Position numbers and translations under genes: made by a program. DNA of 64,000 bases from a bacterium (lineage in GTDB: Bacteria > Desulfobacterota > Binatia > Binatales > Binataceae): assembly GCA_014896235.1 (NCBI GenBank), contig JADBKU010000016.1:1-64000 (forward strand), given 5' to 3'. The notes below the pieces were generated by a model, which saw nothing but the letters and a program-made list of their open reading frames with translations, was not told the origin of the DNA and searched no databases. Positions 28,234 to 37,023 of this stretch are shown here, one piece after another (the stretch's first letter is position 1; the number at the start of each line of letters is the position of its first letter).

Positions 28234-29865
28234 ATGGATGCGCGCGTTGAATTCCCCGCCCGGCCGATGCGCGCCCGCGCAGCCCTCGCCGCGATGGCCT
28301 TCGCGCTCGCGCTTTCCGCCTGCCGCGCCGGTTCCCCCGCGCCAATTTTTCCTCCCGGCGCGCAGGTGCTCCATCTGGCCAGCCTCGACGACATTCCCAC
28401 GCTCGATCCAGCCGCCGGTTACGACGTCGATTCCTGGATGTTCGAGCAGATGATCTTCGACACGCTGATTCGTTACAGCGATTCCGGCGTCGATCTCGTT
28501 CCCGATATCGCGGCCTCGTGGACCGCGTCGCCCGACTCGACCGTCTTCACTTTCCATCTCCGGCGCGACGTGCGTTTCAGCAACGGCCGCGCCGTCGCCA
28601 GCGCCGATTTCAAATACGCGATCGAGCGCGTTCTCGATCCGAAGACCCGCTCGAAAGGAATGGAATACTACCGCGGCATCGCGGGCGCGGCGGATTTTGC
28701 CGCCGGCCGCGCGAATTCGGTCGCGGGAATTGAAACCCCCGATCCGTGGACCATCGTCTTTCGCCTGAGCGCGCCGGACCCGATTTTTCCGCACAAGCTC
28801 GCGATGCCGTTCGCGGCCGCCGTGCCGCGCGAGGTGGTCGCGCGCTACGGCGAAGATTTCTCGCGCCACGTGGTCGGCAGCGGGCCGTTCATGCTGCGCC
28901 AATGGATCGGCGGACAGCGCCTCGTCCTCGTGCGCAATCCGGACTATTTCGTGAAAGGCGTCCCACGGCTTGACGGCGTGGTCGAAGCGATCGGCGTGAA
29001 CGAGGATTTGCAATGGTTCCGCTTCGAGACCGGCGCGATCGATCTTTCCGCGATTCCGCCCGCCGTTTTTCCCTACGTAATAAAGACGTCGCGCCTCAAG
29101 GCGCTCACGATGCGGATCGTGACGATGACCACGCGCTACCTTGGGATGAACTGCCAGATGCCGCCGTTCACCGACGTTCGCGTCCGCCGCGCGATGAACT
29201 ACGCGATCGACAAGCGCAAACTGGTCGCCGTAATCAACGGCCGCGGCATCCCCGCCAACGGCGTCCTGCCCCCTTCGCTCCCCGGCTACGATCCGGACTT
29301 GCGGGGCTATCCCTACGATCCTGCGCGCGCCCGCGGGCTGCTCGAAAACGCCGGCTATCCGCACGGCTTCACGGCGACGGTCTGGCTGCCCGCCGATCAG
29401 ACGATGATGATCCTCGCCCAATCCGTGCAGCAGGATCTCGCGCTCGTCGGCGTTCAGTTGAAATTGAAGCCGGTCGGCTTCGCGCCGCTGCTCGACGCGA
29501 TTCGCCAACCCCGGACCGTGCCGCTGTTTTTCTCCGGATGGGAGGCTGATTTCCCCGACCCTGCCAATTTTCTCGACGTTCTGCTCTCACGCGCGCAATG
29601 GGGCGCCAACAACGATTCGTGGTTCTATGACCCGCGCTTTGACGCGCTGCTGGCCAAGGCGAAGCCGCTCGCCGATCCGGCCCGCCGTTTCGCGCTCTAT
29701 CGCGAGGCGCAGCGTATCGCGGTGGCCGACCCGCCATGGGTATTTCTGTATTTTCCGGTGACTTGGCAAATCCGCCAGCCGTGGGTGCATGGGCTCGTGC
29801 TCAATCCGATGCGGCCGGCGCGCCTCGATCGCGTCTGGCTTTCGCCTCACCCATCGCCAAAATGA
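28234..29865 (+). CDS. Family 5 extracellular solute-binding lipoprotein
   Basis: 543 residues; a lipobox LSAC (C30) follows the hydrophobic stretch AMAFALALS, so the mature protein is a lipoprotein. The DppA/OppA fold shows TLDPAAGYDV near the start, LRRDVRFSNGRAVASADFKYA, and VRRAMNYAIDKRKL. Binds peptides or similar solutes for the two permeases just upstream (spacing four bases). ATG 28267 would give a more compact signal peptide and is an alternative start. Confidence 0.92.
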   Translation: MDARVEFPARPMRARAALAAMAFALALSACRAGSPAPIFPPGAQVLHLASLDDIPTLDPAAGYDVDSWMFEQMIFDTLIRYSDSGVDLVPDIAASWTASPDSTVFTFHLRRDVRFSNGRAVASADFKYAIERVLDPKTRSKGMEYYRGIAGAADFAAGRANSVAGIETPDPWTIVFRLSAPDPIFPHKLAMPFAAAVPREVVARYGEDFSRHVVGSGPFMLRQWIGGQRLVLVRNPDYFVKGVPRLDGVVEAIGVNEDLQWFRFETGAIDLSAIPPAVFPYVIKTSRLKALTMRIVTMTTRYLGMNCQMPPFTDVRVRRAMNYAIDKRKLVAVINGRGIPANGVLPPSLPGYDPDLRGYPYDPARARGLLENAGYPHGFTATVWLPADQTMMILAQSVQQDLALVGVQLKLKPVGFAPLLDAIRQPRTVPLFFSGWEADFPDPANFLDVLLSRAQWGANNDSWFYDPRFDALLAKAKPLADPARRFALYREAQRIAVADPPWVFLYFPVTWQIRQPWVHGLVLNPMRPARLDRVWLSPHPSPK

Positions 29866-29878
29866 AGGTCAGGAGCCA

Positions 29879-30565
29879 ATGCCAATGCCGCAACCCGCTT
29901 CGCCGCCCTATGATGCCGCCGCGCGCCGCCATCTCGCCCGCGCCGATCCCGCGCTCGCGCGCGTCATCGGCGAGGTCGGCCCGATCAGGTTTGTCCATCG
30001 CCGCGAACGCTTTCCCGCGCTGGTCCGCGCGATAATTTTTCAGCAACTGGCGGGCGCCGCTGCGGCCGCGATTCTCGCCCGCTTCGTTCGCGCCGTCGGC
30101 GGCGATCGTTTTCCCACGCCTGCGCAAGTGCTTGCCGCCAGCGACGAAACTTTGCGCGCCGCTGGGCTCTCGCGCGGCAAAATCGCCTACCTGCGCGATC
30201 TCGCCGGCCATGTCCGCGACGGATCGATCAATTTTCATCGCTTTCCAAAGATGGACGACGAGGAAATCATCGAACATCTGACCGCCGTCAACGGTATCGG
30301 CCGATGGACCGCCGAAATGTTCCTGATGTTCAACCTGTTGCGGCCCGACGTCTTGCCGGTAGGCGACCTTGGCGTGCGCAACGCGGCCGGCCTGCTCTAC
30401 GGGATGCCGAAAGCGCCGACGCCAGGAGAATTGCGCGAACTCGGCGAACGTTGGCGGCCTTTTCGTTCAGCCGCATCGTGGTACCTGTGGCAGAGCCTGA
30501 GAATTGTCACGCCCGATTCGGCCGTTTCCGCTTCGCCAACCTCTCGAAAGAAGGCGAAAAAATGA
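29879..30565 (+). CDS. alkA: DNA-3-methyladenine glycosylase II (AlkA-like)
   Basis: 228 residues from ATG 29879, which follows AGGAG at 29871-29875. A helix-hairpin-helix glycosylase: VNGIGRWTAEMFLMF (about 138-152) followed by the catalytic D163 in LPVGDLGVRN. Removes alkylated purines in base excision repair. It lacks the N-terminal TATA-like domain of E. coli AlkA, as short bacterial homologues do. It overlaps the next gene by four bases. Confidence 0.9.
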   Translation: MPMPQPASPPYDAAARRHLARADPALARVIGEVGPIRFVHRRERFPALVRAIIFQQLAGAAAAAILARFVRAVGGDRFPTPAQVLAASDETLRAAGLSRGKIAYLRDLAGHVRDGSINFHRFPKMDDEEIIEHLTAVNGIGRWTAEMFLMFNLLRPDVLPVGDLGVRNAAGLLYGMPKAPTPGELRELGERWRPFRSAASWYLWQSLRIVTPDSAVSASPTSRKKAKK

Positions 30566-31140
30566 AATTCTCGCCACTCGCGATCGCGGCGTTCGCGTTG
30601 ACCGCCGCCGCTTGCTTCTCTGCGGCGGCGGCCGCCGGCGGAGCGCCGCCGACCTATCGGGAATTCATGAAGCGCGCGCGTTTCTGCGCTAACGAATCCG
30701 CGCGCGGCGTTCCGGAGCCTTCCGCCGCGATGATTCCATCGCGGCTCGGCGAGTGGAACCGCTGCATGGCGCCGGTCGCCGATCGCATGACGCCGGCGCA
30801 ACGCGAGACGCTGGCCGCCGGGATGCGCGCGTGCAACGCCAGCACGCCATACGCGGTGCGGCCGGGAGACAATATCGCATGCCTGCGCGGCGTGATCAGA
30901 AAAGTTTTTCCCGGTCCGGCCGATCTCGACGCACGCACGCGAATGGTCGGCGCGGAAATCGCTGGCCGCTGCGAGCAGCGTTACCCCACCGACGACAACG
31001 CCCAACTGAAATGCATCCATGCAGGCCTGCACGGCTTATCCGCGTCGGGCTTTCGCGGCGGCGATGTGGAATCGAACGCTCCTCCCCCTGCTGCAGCCGC
31101 CTCGGCACCGCCATCGCCGGCGCCGCTGGCGCCGGAGTGA
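30562..31140 (+). CDS. Secreted Cys-containing protein of unknown function
   Basis: 192 residues; the N-terminus MKFSPLAIAAFALTAAACFS is a signal peptide or lipoprotein signal. The mature part has about seven Cys (FCANE, RCMAP, ACNAST, ACLRG, RCEQR, KCIHA), suggesting disulphides, and a Pro/Ala-rich end. No family recognised. Starts within the alkA stop (ATGA). Confidence 0.7.
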   Translation: MKFSPLAIAAFALTAAACFSAAAAAGGAPPTYREFMKRARFCANESARGVPEPSAAMIPSRLGEWNRCMAPVADRMTPAQRETLAAGMRACNASTPYAVRPGDNIACLRGVIRKVFPGPADLDARTRMVGAEIAGRCEQRYPTDDNAQLKCIHAGLHGLSASGFRGGDVESNAPPPAAAASAPPSPAPLAPE

Positions 31141-31463
31141 TGATCGCGCGCGCCAATCCGGCGAAACGCCGCGCTACCCGACATGTTTCAGATGCAATTG
31201 ACCGGCCTCCGTCCATCAGACCTTTGCGTAACTGAGGGATGGAAGCGCGATAGAATGATTTTTCGAAGAATGGAGGTTTCCGCAGTGACGCGGCGGTGTC
31301 GGGAGGCGGCTTTTGCAAGCCAGTCGGGTGCGCACGACGCGTCAGGACCCCGGCGCCGAATCGCGCGTTGGCCACGGATAAGCCGCCGCGCTGACGACGG
31401 CTTTATCGTTGGCGTAAAACTTCTGATGAAGTAAGCGTGAATCCGGCGGAGGTCTTTGGCTTT
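31141..31463. other. Non-coding gap, 323 bases
   Basis: An 83-codon open stretch (31183-31434) is Arg-rich with no domain and no ribosome binding site. I see no RNA gene, repeat or strong promoter. It separates the high-GC alkA run from the AT-richer restriction-modification pair. Confidence 0.5.
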
Positions 31464-32243
31464 TTAATCTTTGAATCGTACCGAATAGGCGCGACATATC
31501 CGATCGATCATCCGAGCGTATTCCGCATCCACGTCAATACCCAACGTGTTCGCGCGCTCAACCCGCGGCGGATGAACGTTATCGACGAACACAGGCACAA
31601 GCAGCACGAAATCATAGCCCATTACGTGAGTCTGTCCGATCGGACGGGTTGGTAATGAGCGGAACTTTTCGATCGTTTTGCGCGCGTCACGAGGATCATT
31701 CTCGCTAATCGCGAATTGAAATTCATCCCAGAGCGTCGAATCGCCTGATGATAGCCGAGGCAGAACATAATTAGTGAATCCCTCGGTGTCTTCACGGTAT
31801 TGTTTTTTGACTTGATCGGCGACGTTAAGCACTCGCGTCGCAACGCCAACGATTACCGTGGCCACCAGAATCGCCTCGGACTTAACGCTATGGATCACCT
31901 GCAATGCGTCGTTGAGATCGTCATACCGTGCGTCAACGTTGCGATGCGCCGTCCAGACGGATTTGTTCTCAATGCAGATTCTGAGCTTACGCAAGTCCGG
32001 CTTCCCGTCGGCGGCGGCCTCTCCCATGAGGAGATCAATTTTACGACCACGCGCCCCCGGCGTTTTGGAATTCAACCATGTCCGGATTTGCCCTGAGTCA
32101 ATATCGGCGCGCAGCGTTTCACAACCTTCCTCAAGGTCGCGAACGATGCCCTGGCTCACCAAATCGGAATGAATCTGCCGGCGCTGATTATGATATCTTT
32201 CGCTGGCGATACGCTCGACCACCGAATCAAACGGCGTGCTCAT
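31464..32243 (-). CDS. Putative restriction endonuclease (PD-(D/E)xK type)
   Basis: 259 residues. KIDLLMG (D70) and, 22 residues on, RICIENKSV (E92-x-K94) form a plausible D...ExK nuclease core. The start overlaps the methyltransferase stop by four bases (ATGA), so the two are coupled in an R-M order with methyltransferase first. Family assignment is from the motif and context, not from a recognised homologue. DNA here is AT-richer than the flanks, as expected for a mobile R-M module. Confidence 0.7.
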   Translation of the reverse strand: MSTPFDSVVERIASERYHNQRRQIHSDLVSQGIVRDLEEGCETLRADIDSGQIRTWLNSKTPGARGRKIDLLMGEAAADGKPDLRKLRICIENKSVWTAHRNVDARYDDLNDALQVIHSVKSEAILVATVIVGVATRVLNVADQVKKQYREDTEGFTNYVLPRLSSGDSTLWDEFQFAISENDPRDARKTIEKFRSLPTRPIGQTHVMGYDFVLLVPVFVDNVHPPRVERANTLGIDVDAEYARMIDRICRAYSVRFKD

Positions 32244-33679
32244 CGTATTAAATCGAGCGCACCTGACGCGCCAAGGCGAGACGCTTGATCAAGAGCCTTG
32301 TTTTCGGATATCGCCTGAAACGTATCAGTCCCACTATTGAGTCGGGCGGCGATTTCCGCCGGGATCGGCAGCCGGCTTAAAATGCGGCTTTGGAGACGAA
32401 GGAAATCTCCAGCAGCCCGCTGACAATTGGCGCGGAGCCATGCGGTCGAAAGATCGGAATTTAGGAATTCACAAAGGTCATCCACGACGGCCGGATTTCG
32501 AGGCACAATATAGTAGACCGAGTGCCGGGGAACTATTCGACCGCTTCGATCGATCCAAAAACGCGGAGATGCAACAATATCTTTGCACAGAATCTTTGGA
32601 TTCAAGATGTCCCGCAAGGGCGGCGTTTCGTGAAATGCGTACCACGGTTTTCTGCGAACGCACGTTCTAGCGACAAGCTTTTGAGCAATCCCTTCCTGTC
32701 GAAGGTAAAACCCGAGAGAACCAAGCTTTGATTCATGAATCAGTCGGCCGTCGCCTGAATATGGAACAAGCATTGAACATTGAGCGGCAAGACGCGGATT
32801 TCCATCTCCTAATTCCCGTCCGGCTATCGTCGGATATGCGAACGGCTTGAGCGAGTCGTCGATCTTTTCATTTCTCAAAACAAATACTGCGTCCGCCCCA
32901 GTCGCAACGCCCGCGCTGACTCGACGACAGAAATCGCCGAGGGTTGAATCAGGCCTCGACTGGCTTTCGCCAGCGATTAAAGGCATCCAGGACTGTCCAT
33001 CGCCGCAAAGCGCAATATATTTTATCGCGCCGTTTCTTCGAATCACTTTTGTACGGCCGGAATACTGGCGCCTGGAAACGGTGGTCACTGTGGGATAGGT
33101 AAGCAATGGTTCAAATATGGTTTCATCCACCAAATCGATTTCTTCAACATCGAATCGACTTAATAAACTGCGCAGCGGACTCGCGGCATCAACATATAAA
33201 AATTTCTCCGGCGTGATAAAGACTAATCGTCCGCCATCGTTCAAGAGGCGAAGCGCCCGTTCAAAAAACAGCAGATAGAGATCGAATCTGCCGCGCGCGG
33301 TTGAAAAACGCGTGCGATAAAGCTGCTTTTCAGTTTCGGACAATTCCAAAATGGATACATACGGAGGGTTGCCGACGACGAAGTCAAAAGATTCATCACA
33401 GGGATCGGCGAGAAAGTCCGCATTCCTGATCTGAATTTCAGGAATTCCGCCAAATTCGCGCTCCGCGCGGCGCCGTCTCCGGCTATCCGACTCCACGCCG
33501 ACTATACGGGGAAGCGGTCCGCCATTTCGATCGCGCCACCGGAGGATGCCGCGGACAAAGGCGCCTTCGCCGCATCCGGGGTCGAGAATCGTCGATCTCG
33601 ATGAGGGGCGCCGATCACGGAACAAGCGCTCAACCATCCGATCGACGACAAAATCAGGCGTGGGAACGAATCCCTTCAC
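32240..33679 (-). CDS. N6-adenine DNA methyltransferase (Eco57I-like)
   Basis: 479 residues with SAM-binding motif I ILDPGCGEGAFV (31-42) and the catalytic NPPY motif at 104-107 (VVGNPPYVSI). The order motif I then NPPY and the length fit the gamma-type, Eco57I-like N6-adenine class, with a C-terminal target-recognition region (about 210-450). The coupled downstream gene is the likely endonuclease. The methylation target cannot be read from the sequence. Confidence 0.88.
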   Translation of the reverse strand: MKGFVPTPDFVVDRMVERLFRDRRPSSRSTILDPGCGEGAFVRGILRWRDRNGGPLPRIVGVESDSRRRRRAEREFGGIPEIQIRNADFLADPCDESFDFVVGNPPYVSILELSETEKQLYRTRFSTARGRFDLYLLFFERALRLLNDGGRLVFITPEKFLYVDAASPLRSLLSRFDVEEIDLVDETIFEPLLTYPTVTTVSRRQYSGRTKVIRRNGAIKYIALCGDGQSWMPLIAGESQSRPDSTLGDFCRRVSAGVATGADAVFVLRNEKIDDSLKPFAYPTIAGRELGDGNPRLAAQCSMLVPYSGDGRLIHESKLGSLGFYLRQEGIAQKLVARTCVRRKPWYAFHETPPLRDILNPKILCKDIVASPRFWIDRSGRIVPRHSVYYIVPRNPAVVDDLCEFLNSDLSTAWLRANCQRAAGDFLRLQSRILSRLPIPAEIAARLNSGTDTFQAISENKALDQASRLGASGALDLIR

Positions 33680-34153
33680 AAGTTATCCTCACACTTGTAT
33701 CTACCATTTCGCCAATTGTTCGCTCAACTGGCCTCGCCGAATTGTTTCAACAGCATGAATTAAAATTGTCTTTGAGTAACGGTTGTGGCGGGGATCGCAA
33801 AGATTCCGCACTCCACAAATGTATTCTTCGACCGGGTTCAATGACGAACCGATATAGCAATCCGTCCAAACGCGGGGCAATCTCGCGGACGCCCGGCTGG
33901 CCCGTCGCGGTGCGCCCGAATGTTCGATTGGCCGCCGGCCGGGAACGGGCGGCTGGCGTGGCGTTGATAACTTTCGATTTGGCGGGTTCCTCCTGATCGT
34001 CATGCCCGGGCTTGACCCGGACATCCAGCGTTATGGATTCGCGGGTCAAGCCCGCGAATGACGATATGGTAGTGGCGTCCGCGCTGACGATGTGGCGATC
34101 ACGCCCGTGAATCACGATTTGGGAGTCGCGCGCGCAATTCGCGGGACACGTTA
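33680..34153. other. Intergenic region of 474 bases carrying REP-like palindromes
   Basis: Apart from the palindromes at 34002-34059, nothing coding is supported. The 70-150 codon open stretches are shadows, without domains. Confidence 0.5.
34002..34059. repeat. Pair of REP-like palindromes
   Basis: ATGCCCGGG-CTTGA-CCCGGACAT (34002-34024, one mismatch) and ATTCGCGGG-TCAAG-CCCGCGAAT (34037-34059, perfect) lie in opposite orientation about 12 bases apart. The second has the same TCAAG loop as 9469-9491 and the first has its complement. Such pairs are typical of dispersed REP/BIME elements. Both flank into GTCAT/ATGAC ends, giving a larger composite palindrome. Confidence 0.7.
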
Positions 34154-34543
34154 TTAGGTGGCGCGTTTCAGATCCGGGAAGTATTTGCGGAGTTGGTCGG
34201 CGAGGCGGCGGAAATCGACGGGCTTAAGCGCATAGGCGATCGCCCCCGCCTTCATGAAGCGCTCGCGATGGGCGGGGAAAGCCGACGCGGTAATCACCGC
34301 GATTTCGCAGCGCGGGTCTTCGCCGCGGATCGCGTCGAACAGGCCGGCGGCGTCGAGTCCGTCGAATTCCGGCATCTGGATATCAAGCGTGACCAGCTCG
34401 GGACGCAATTCGCGGAAGCGGTTCAGGCCGTCGCGCGGATTGTCCGCCGCGCCGACCACGTCGCATCCGATATTTTGCAGGCGCAGCGTCAATAACCGCT
34501 GCGTCACCGGTTCGTCTTCCACAATCAGAGTGCGCACCGCCAT
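34154..34543 (-). CDS. Single-domain response regulator (CheY-like receiver)
   Basis: 129 residues, one receiver domain: acidic pair E9/D10 (IVEDE), phospho-acceptor D54 in LVTLDIQMPEFDG, T85 in AVITAS and K107 in YALKPVDF. No output domain. It would receive a phosphate from a histidine kinase not found in the window. An inverted repeat (GCGGCAA-ATAA-TTGCCGC, 34618-34635) lies about 75 bases upstream and may be regulatory. Confidence 0.92.
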   Translation of the reverse strand: MAVRTLIVEDEPVTQRLLTLRLQNIGCDVVGAADNPRDGLNRFRELRPELVTLDIQMPEFDGLDAAGLFDAIRGEDPRCEIAVITASAFPAHRERFMKAGAIAYALKPVDFRRLADQLRKYFPDLKRAT

Positions 34544-34867
34544 GATTCCGATTCCCGCTCGATCAATTCAAGCCGCATCGCGCGCCGGCCGGTTCGTGGC
34601 GCGCTCAAGATGCCGCGGCGGCAAATAATTGCCGCGCGATTGGCCGTACGCCGCGGCTACCCGGCGGAAAATTCAACCAGCTGAGGCGCGAAACTGCGGC
34701 CGGTCTGAAATTGAGCAAAGGCTATGCCGTGCGCCGGCGCGCCGCGCGGCCCGGCGAAATTACCTGGCGCTGGCGTTTTCGAATCGATGCGGCTATTCGT
34801 AGCGGCGAAATGGCGGACGGCCCGGCGAATCCGCGGCGGCGTCCGAATCGGGAGAGGAGGCGCCTCG
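34544..34867. other. Non-coding gap, 324 bases
   Basis: Lies between a leftward response regulator and a rightward LLM oxidoreductase gene. Holds the inverted repeat at 34618-34635. The open stretches are uncoded shadows; no RNA gene seen. Confidence 0.4.
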
Positions 34868-35917
34868 ATGAACTTCGGCCTGTTGATGTCCTTTCGCAAT
34901 TCCTCGCGCGACGAGCTTTCCTATTCGGAACTCTATCGCAAACATGTCGATCTGGCGGCCGAGGCCGAAGACCTTGGCTTCGACACCATCTGGCTCACCG
35001 AGCATCATTTCGTCAAAGACGGCTATTCGCCCGCGATGATGCCGCTGGCGGCCGCGATCGCGGCGCGCACGAAACGGATCCGGATCGGCACGTTCGTGCT
35101 GTTGATGCCGCTGCATCATCCGATACACGTCGCGGAGCAGGCGGCGACGATCGACGCGCTTTCCAACGGGCGGTTCGATTTGGGCGTTGGTCAGGGCTAC
35201 GTGCCGAGCGAATTCGCGGCGTTCAATATTCCGCGCGCGGAACGGAGCCTGCGCCTGCGCGAGGGAATCGAAATCGTGCGGCGGCTGTTCACCGAGGACA
35301 ACGTCACCTACGAAGGGCAGCACTACATCGTGCGCAACGCGACGCTCTATCCCAAACCGACCCAACAGCCGCATCCGCCGATATGGATCGGCGCGCGCAC
35401 GCGGTCGGCGACCGAACGGGCCGCTCGCAACGGCTACCATCTGGCGGGCACCGGATCGCGCCAGGCCGAGCTGTATCGCGAGGCGCTGAAGGCGGCGGGC
35501 CGGAATCCCGACGATTTCAATATCGCGCAACTGCGCTTCGGCTACGTGGCGGCGAAACGGGAAAAGGCGTGGGACGAATGCGAGTTCGGCCTGCACTACC
35601 TGATGACGCGCTACGGCCAGTGGATCGCCGAGGCGAACGACGTCAAGGGCGACGAAAACTACCGCGCGATTCCGCCGCTCGGCGAATTCCGCCGGCGGGC
35701 GGTGCTGGGCGATTTCGACCTGATGGTCGGCACCCCGGACGACGCGATCGCGCATCTGGAGGGCATCCAATCGTTCACGACGCATCTGGCGCTCGGCCTG
35801 GCGCTGCCGGGAATCGAGCCGAAAAAGCTGCGCGCCTCGATGAAGCTGTTCGCGGACAAGGTGATTCCGCATTTCCGCAAAAAATCGCGCGCGGCGCGCG
35901 GCAAGCCCGCCGCGTAA
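34868..35917 (+). CDS. LLM-class flavin-dependent oxidoreductase
   Basis: 349 residues from ATG 34868, with GAGGAGG nine bases upstream. A bacterial luciferase-like TIM barrel: LLMSFRN at the start, LGFDTIWLTEHHF, then the family block ARTKRIRIGTFVLLMPLHHPI and SNGRFDLGVGQGYVPSEF. It uses FMN or F420; the sequence does not settle which. The substrate is unknown. It is one of four such genes in 34.8-39.8 kb. Confidence 0.9.
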   Translation: MNFGLLMSFRNSSRDELSYSELYRKHVDLAAEAEDLGFDTIWLTEHHFVKDGYSPAMMPLAAAIAARTKRIRIGTFVLLMPLHHPIHVAEQAATIDALSNGRFDLGVGQGYVPSEFAAFNIPRAERSLRLREGIEIVRRLFTEDNVTYEGQHYIVRNATLYPKPTQQPHPPIWIGARTRSATERAARNGYHLAGTGSRQAELYREALKAAGRNPDDFNIAQLRFGYVAAKREKAWDECEFGLHYLMTRYGQWIAEANDVKGDENYRAIPPLGEFRRRAVLGDFDLMVGTPDDAIAHLEGIQSFTTHLALGLALPGIEPKKLRASMKLFADKVIPHFRKKSRAARGKPAA

Positions 35918-35987
35918 GCGCGCAACGAATACGGCGCGGTGTGATTACGCCGCCGCGCCGTGCGATCGATCGGAGACTCCGCGCGCT

Positions 35988-36638
35988 TCAGCGTCCGCCG
36001 CCGAGCAACGCCTTGAGCGCCTCGTCCATCTCGGCGAGCGCCTTTTTGACCGAAGGGCGTTGCCGCACCTTCGTCCACCACGCCGCGAGTTTCGGCCGGC
36101 CCTCGAGGGGAGGCTTCGCGCCGAAGCCGGGCAGCATGTTGACGGCGAAAAAAATAGTCGGCGCGAGCGCGCAATCGGCGAGCGTGAAATCGGCGCCGGC
36201 CGCGTAGCCTTCCGCCGCGAGCATCGTTTCGAGCTGATCGAGCCGGCCCTGCAATTCAGTGAGCTTTTCGGTGACGACCTTGTCGTCGCGGGTCTTCGGA
36301 TTCAGATGGCCGAAGAGCGCGCGCAGCGGCGGTTCGAGATAGAGATCGTGGAAGCGGGTGAAGAGGCGCACCCGCGCGCGATCCTCGGGCGTCGCGGGAA
36401 GCAGGCGCGGGTTGGGAAATTTTTCTTCGAGATACTCGTTGATGACCTCGGATTCGGGAATGATCAGGCCGTCGGCGTCGAGGCACGGAATTTTGCCGAG
36501 CGGATTGATCGCGAGATACTCCGGCGATTTCATCCCGGCGCCGGGCGGCGGCGCGATTTCGACGTTCGCGCCTTTTTCGTAAATCACGATTCGCGACTTG
36601 GTTGCGAAGTTGGAAAGATTCATGTTGTAAAGCTTCAT
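35988..36638 (-). CDS. Glutathione S-transferase-family protein
   Basis: 216 residues: N-terminal thioredoxin-fold domain MKLYNMNLSNFATKSRIVIYE with the PLGKIPCL segment and ES in LIIPESEVINEYLEE (the glutathione-binding ESxxI), and an all-helical C-terminal domain (about 95-205). The first-strand catalytic residue may be Ser or Tyr near N8-F11. Presumed to conjugate or isomerise reactive products with glutathione. It stands between LLM oxidoreductase genes. Confidence 0.88.
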   Translation of the reverse strand: MKLYNMNLSNFATKSRIVIYEKGANVEIAPPPGAGMKSPEYLAINPLGKIPCLDADGLIIPESEVINEYLEEKFPNPRLLPATPEDRARVRLFTRFHDLYLEPPLRALFGHLNPKTRDDKVVTEKLTELQGRLDQLETMLAAEGYAAGADFTLADCALAPTIFFAVNMLPGFGAKPPLEGRPKLAAWWTKVRQRPSVKKALAEMDEALKALLGGGR

Positions 36639-36726
36639 ATCGGTGAAATCCCCCGCGCCGCGATCTTCGCGAGCGCCAAAGTTGCGTTATCGCAGGCGTT
36701 GATGAACGAGACAAGCCGCGCGGCGC

Positions 36727-37023
36727 TCAGTCGCCGTCTTCGGCGTCGCGCGCGCGTTGCATCCGATCGATATGGTCGGCGACGCGATTGATTTCGCGAG
36801 TCGCGTCGTTAACCGCCTTCTGCGCCTGATCCGCGGCGAGCTGCGCCTTGATCGCGGCCTGACGCGCCTGTTCGGCCGCGGCCTGCGCCTGCGCGGCGCG
36901 TTGCTGCGCTGCGGCGGCCTGCGCCCTGGCTTGCGCGATCTGTTCCGCCGACGGACCGCATCCGGCGGCGCCGGCGGCGATCGCGAGCGCGATCGCCGCC
37001 GCAAGCAAACGGCCGCGGATCAC
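36727..37023 (-). CDS. Small Ala/Gln-rich coiled-coil lipoprotein
   Basis: A 98-residue product from GTG 37023, which overlaps the stop of the LLM gene (GTGA). A short signal VIRGRLLAAAIALAIAAGAAG ends in a lipobox (AAGC, C22), followed by a long Ala/Gln/Arg alpha-helix (AQAAAAQQRAAQAQAAAEQ) with a heptad-like pattern as in Lpp-type lipoproteins. The overlap and the lipobox support a real gene; function unknown. Confidence 0.6.
   Translation of the reverse strand: MIRGRLLAAAIALAIAAGAAGCGPSAEQIAQARAQAAAAQQRAAQAQAAAEQARQAAIKAQLAADQAQKAVNDATREINRVADHIDRMQRARDAEDGD

Noticed and set aside
28171-29508. 445-codon minus-strand frame
   Set aside because: Antisense of the solute-binding protein.
31183-31434. 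83-codon open frame
   Set aside because: Arg-rich, no domain, no ribosome binding site.
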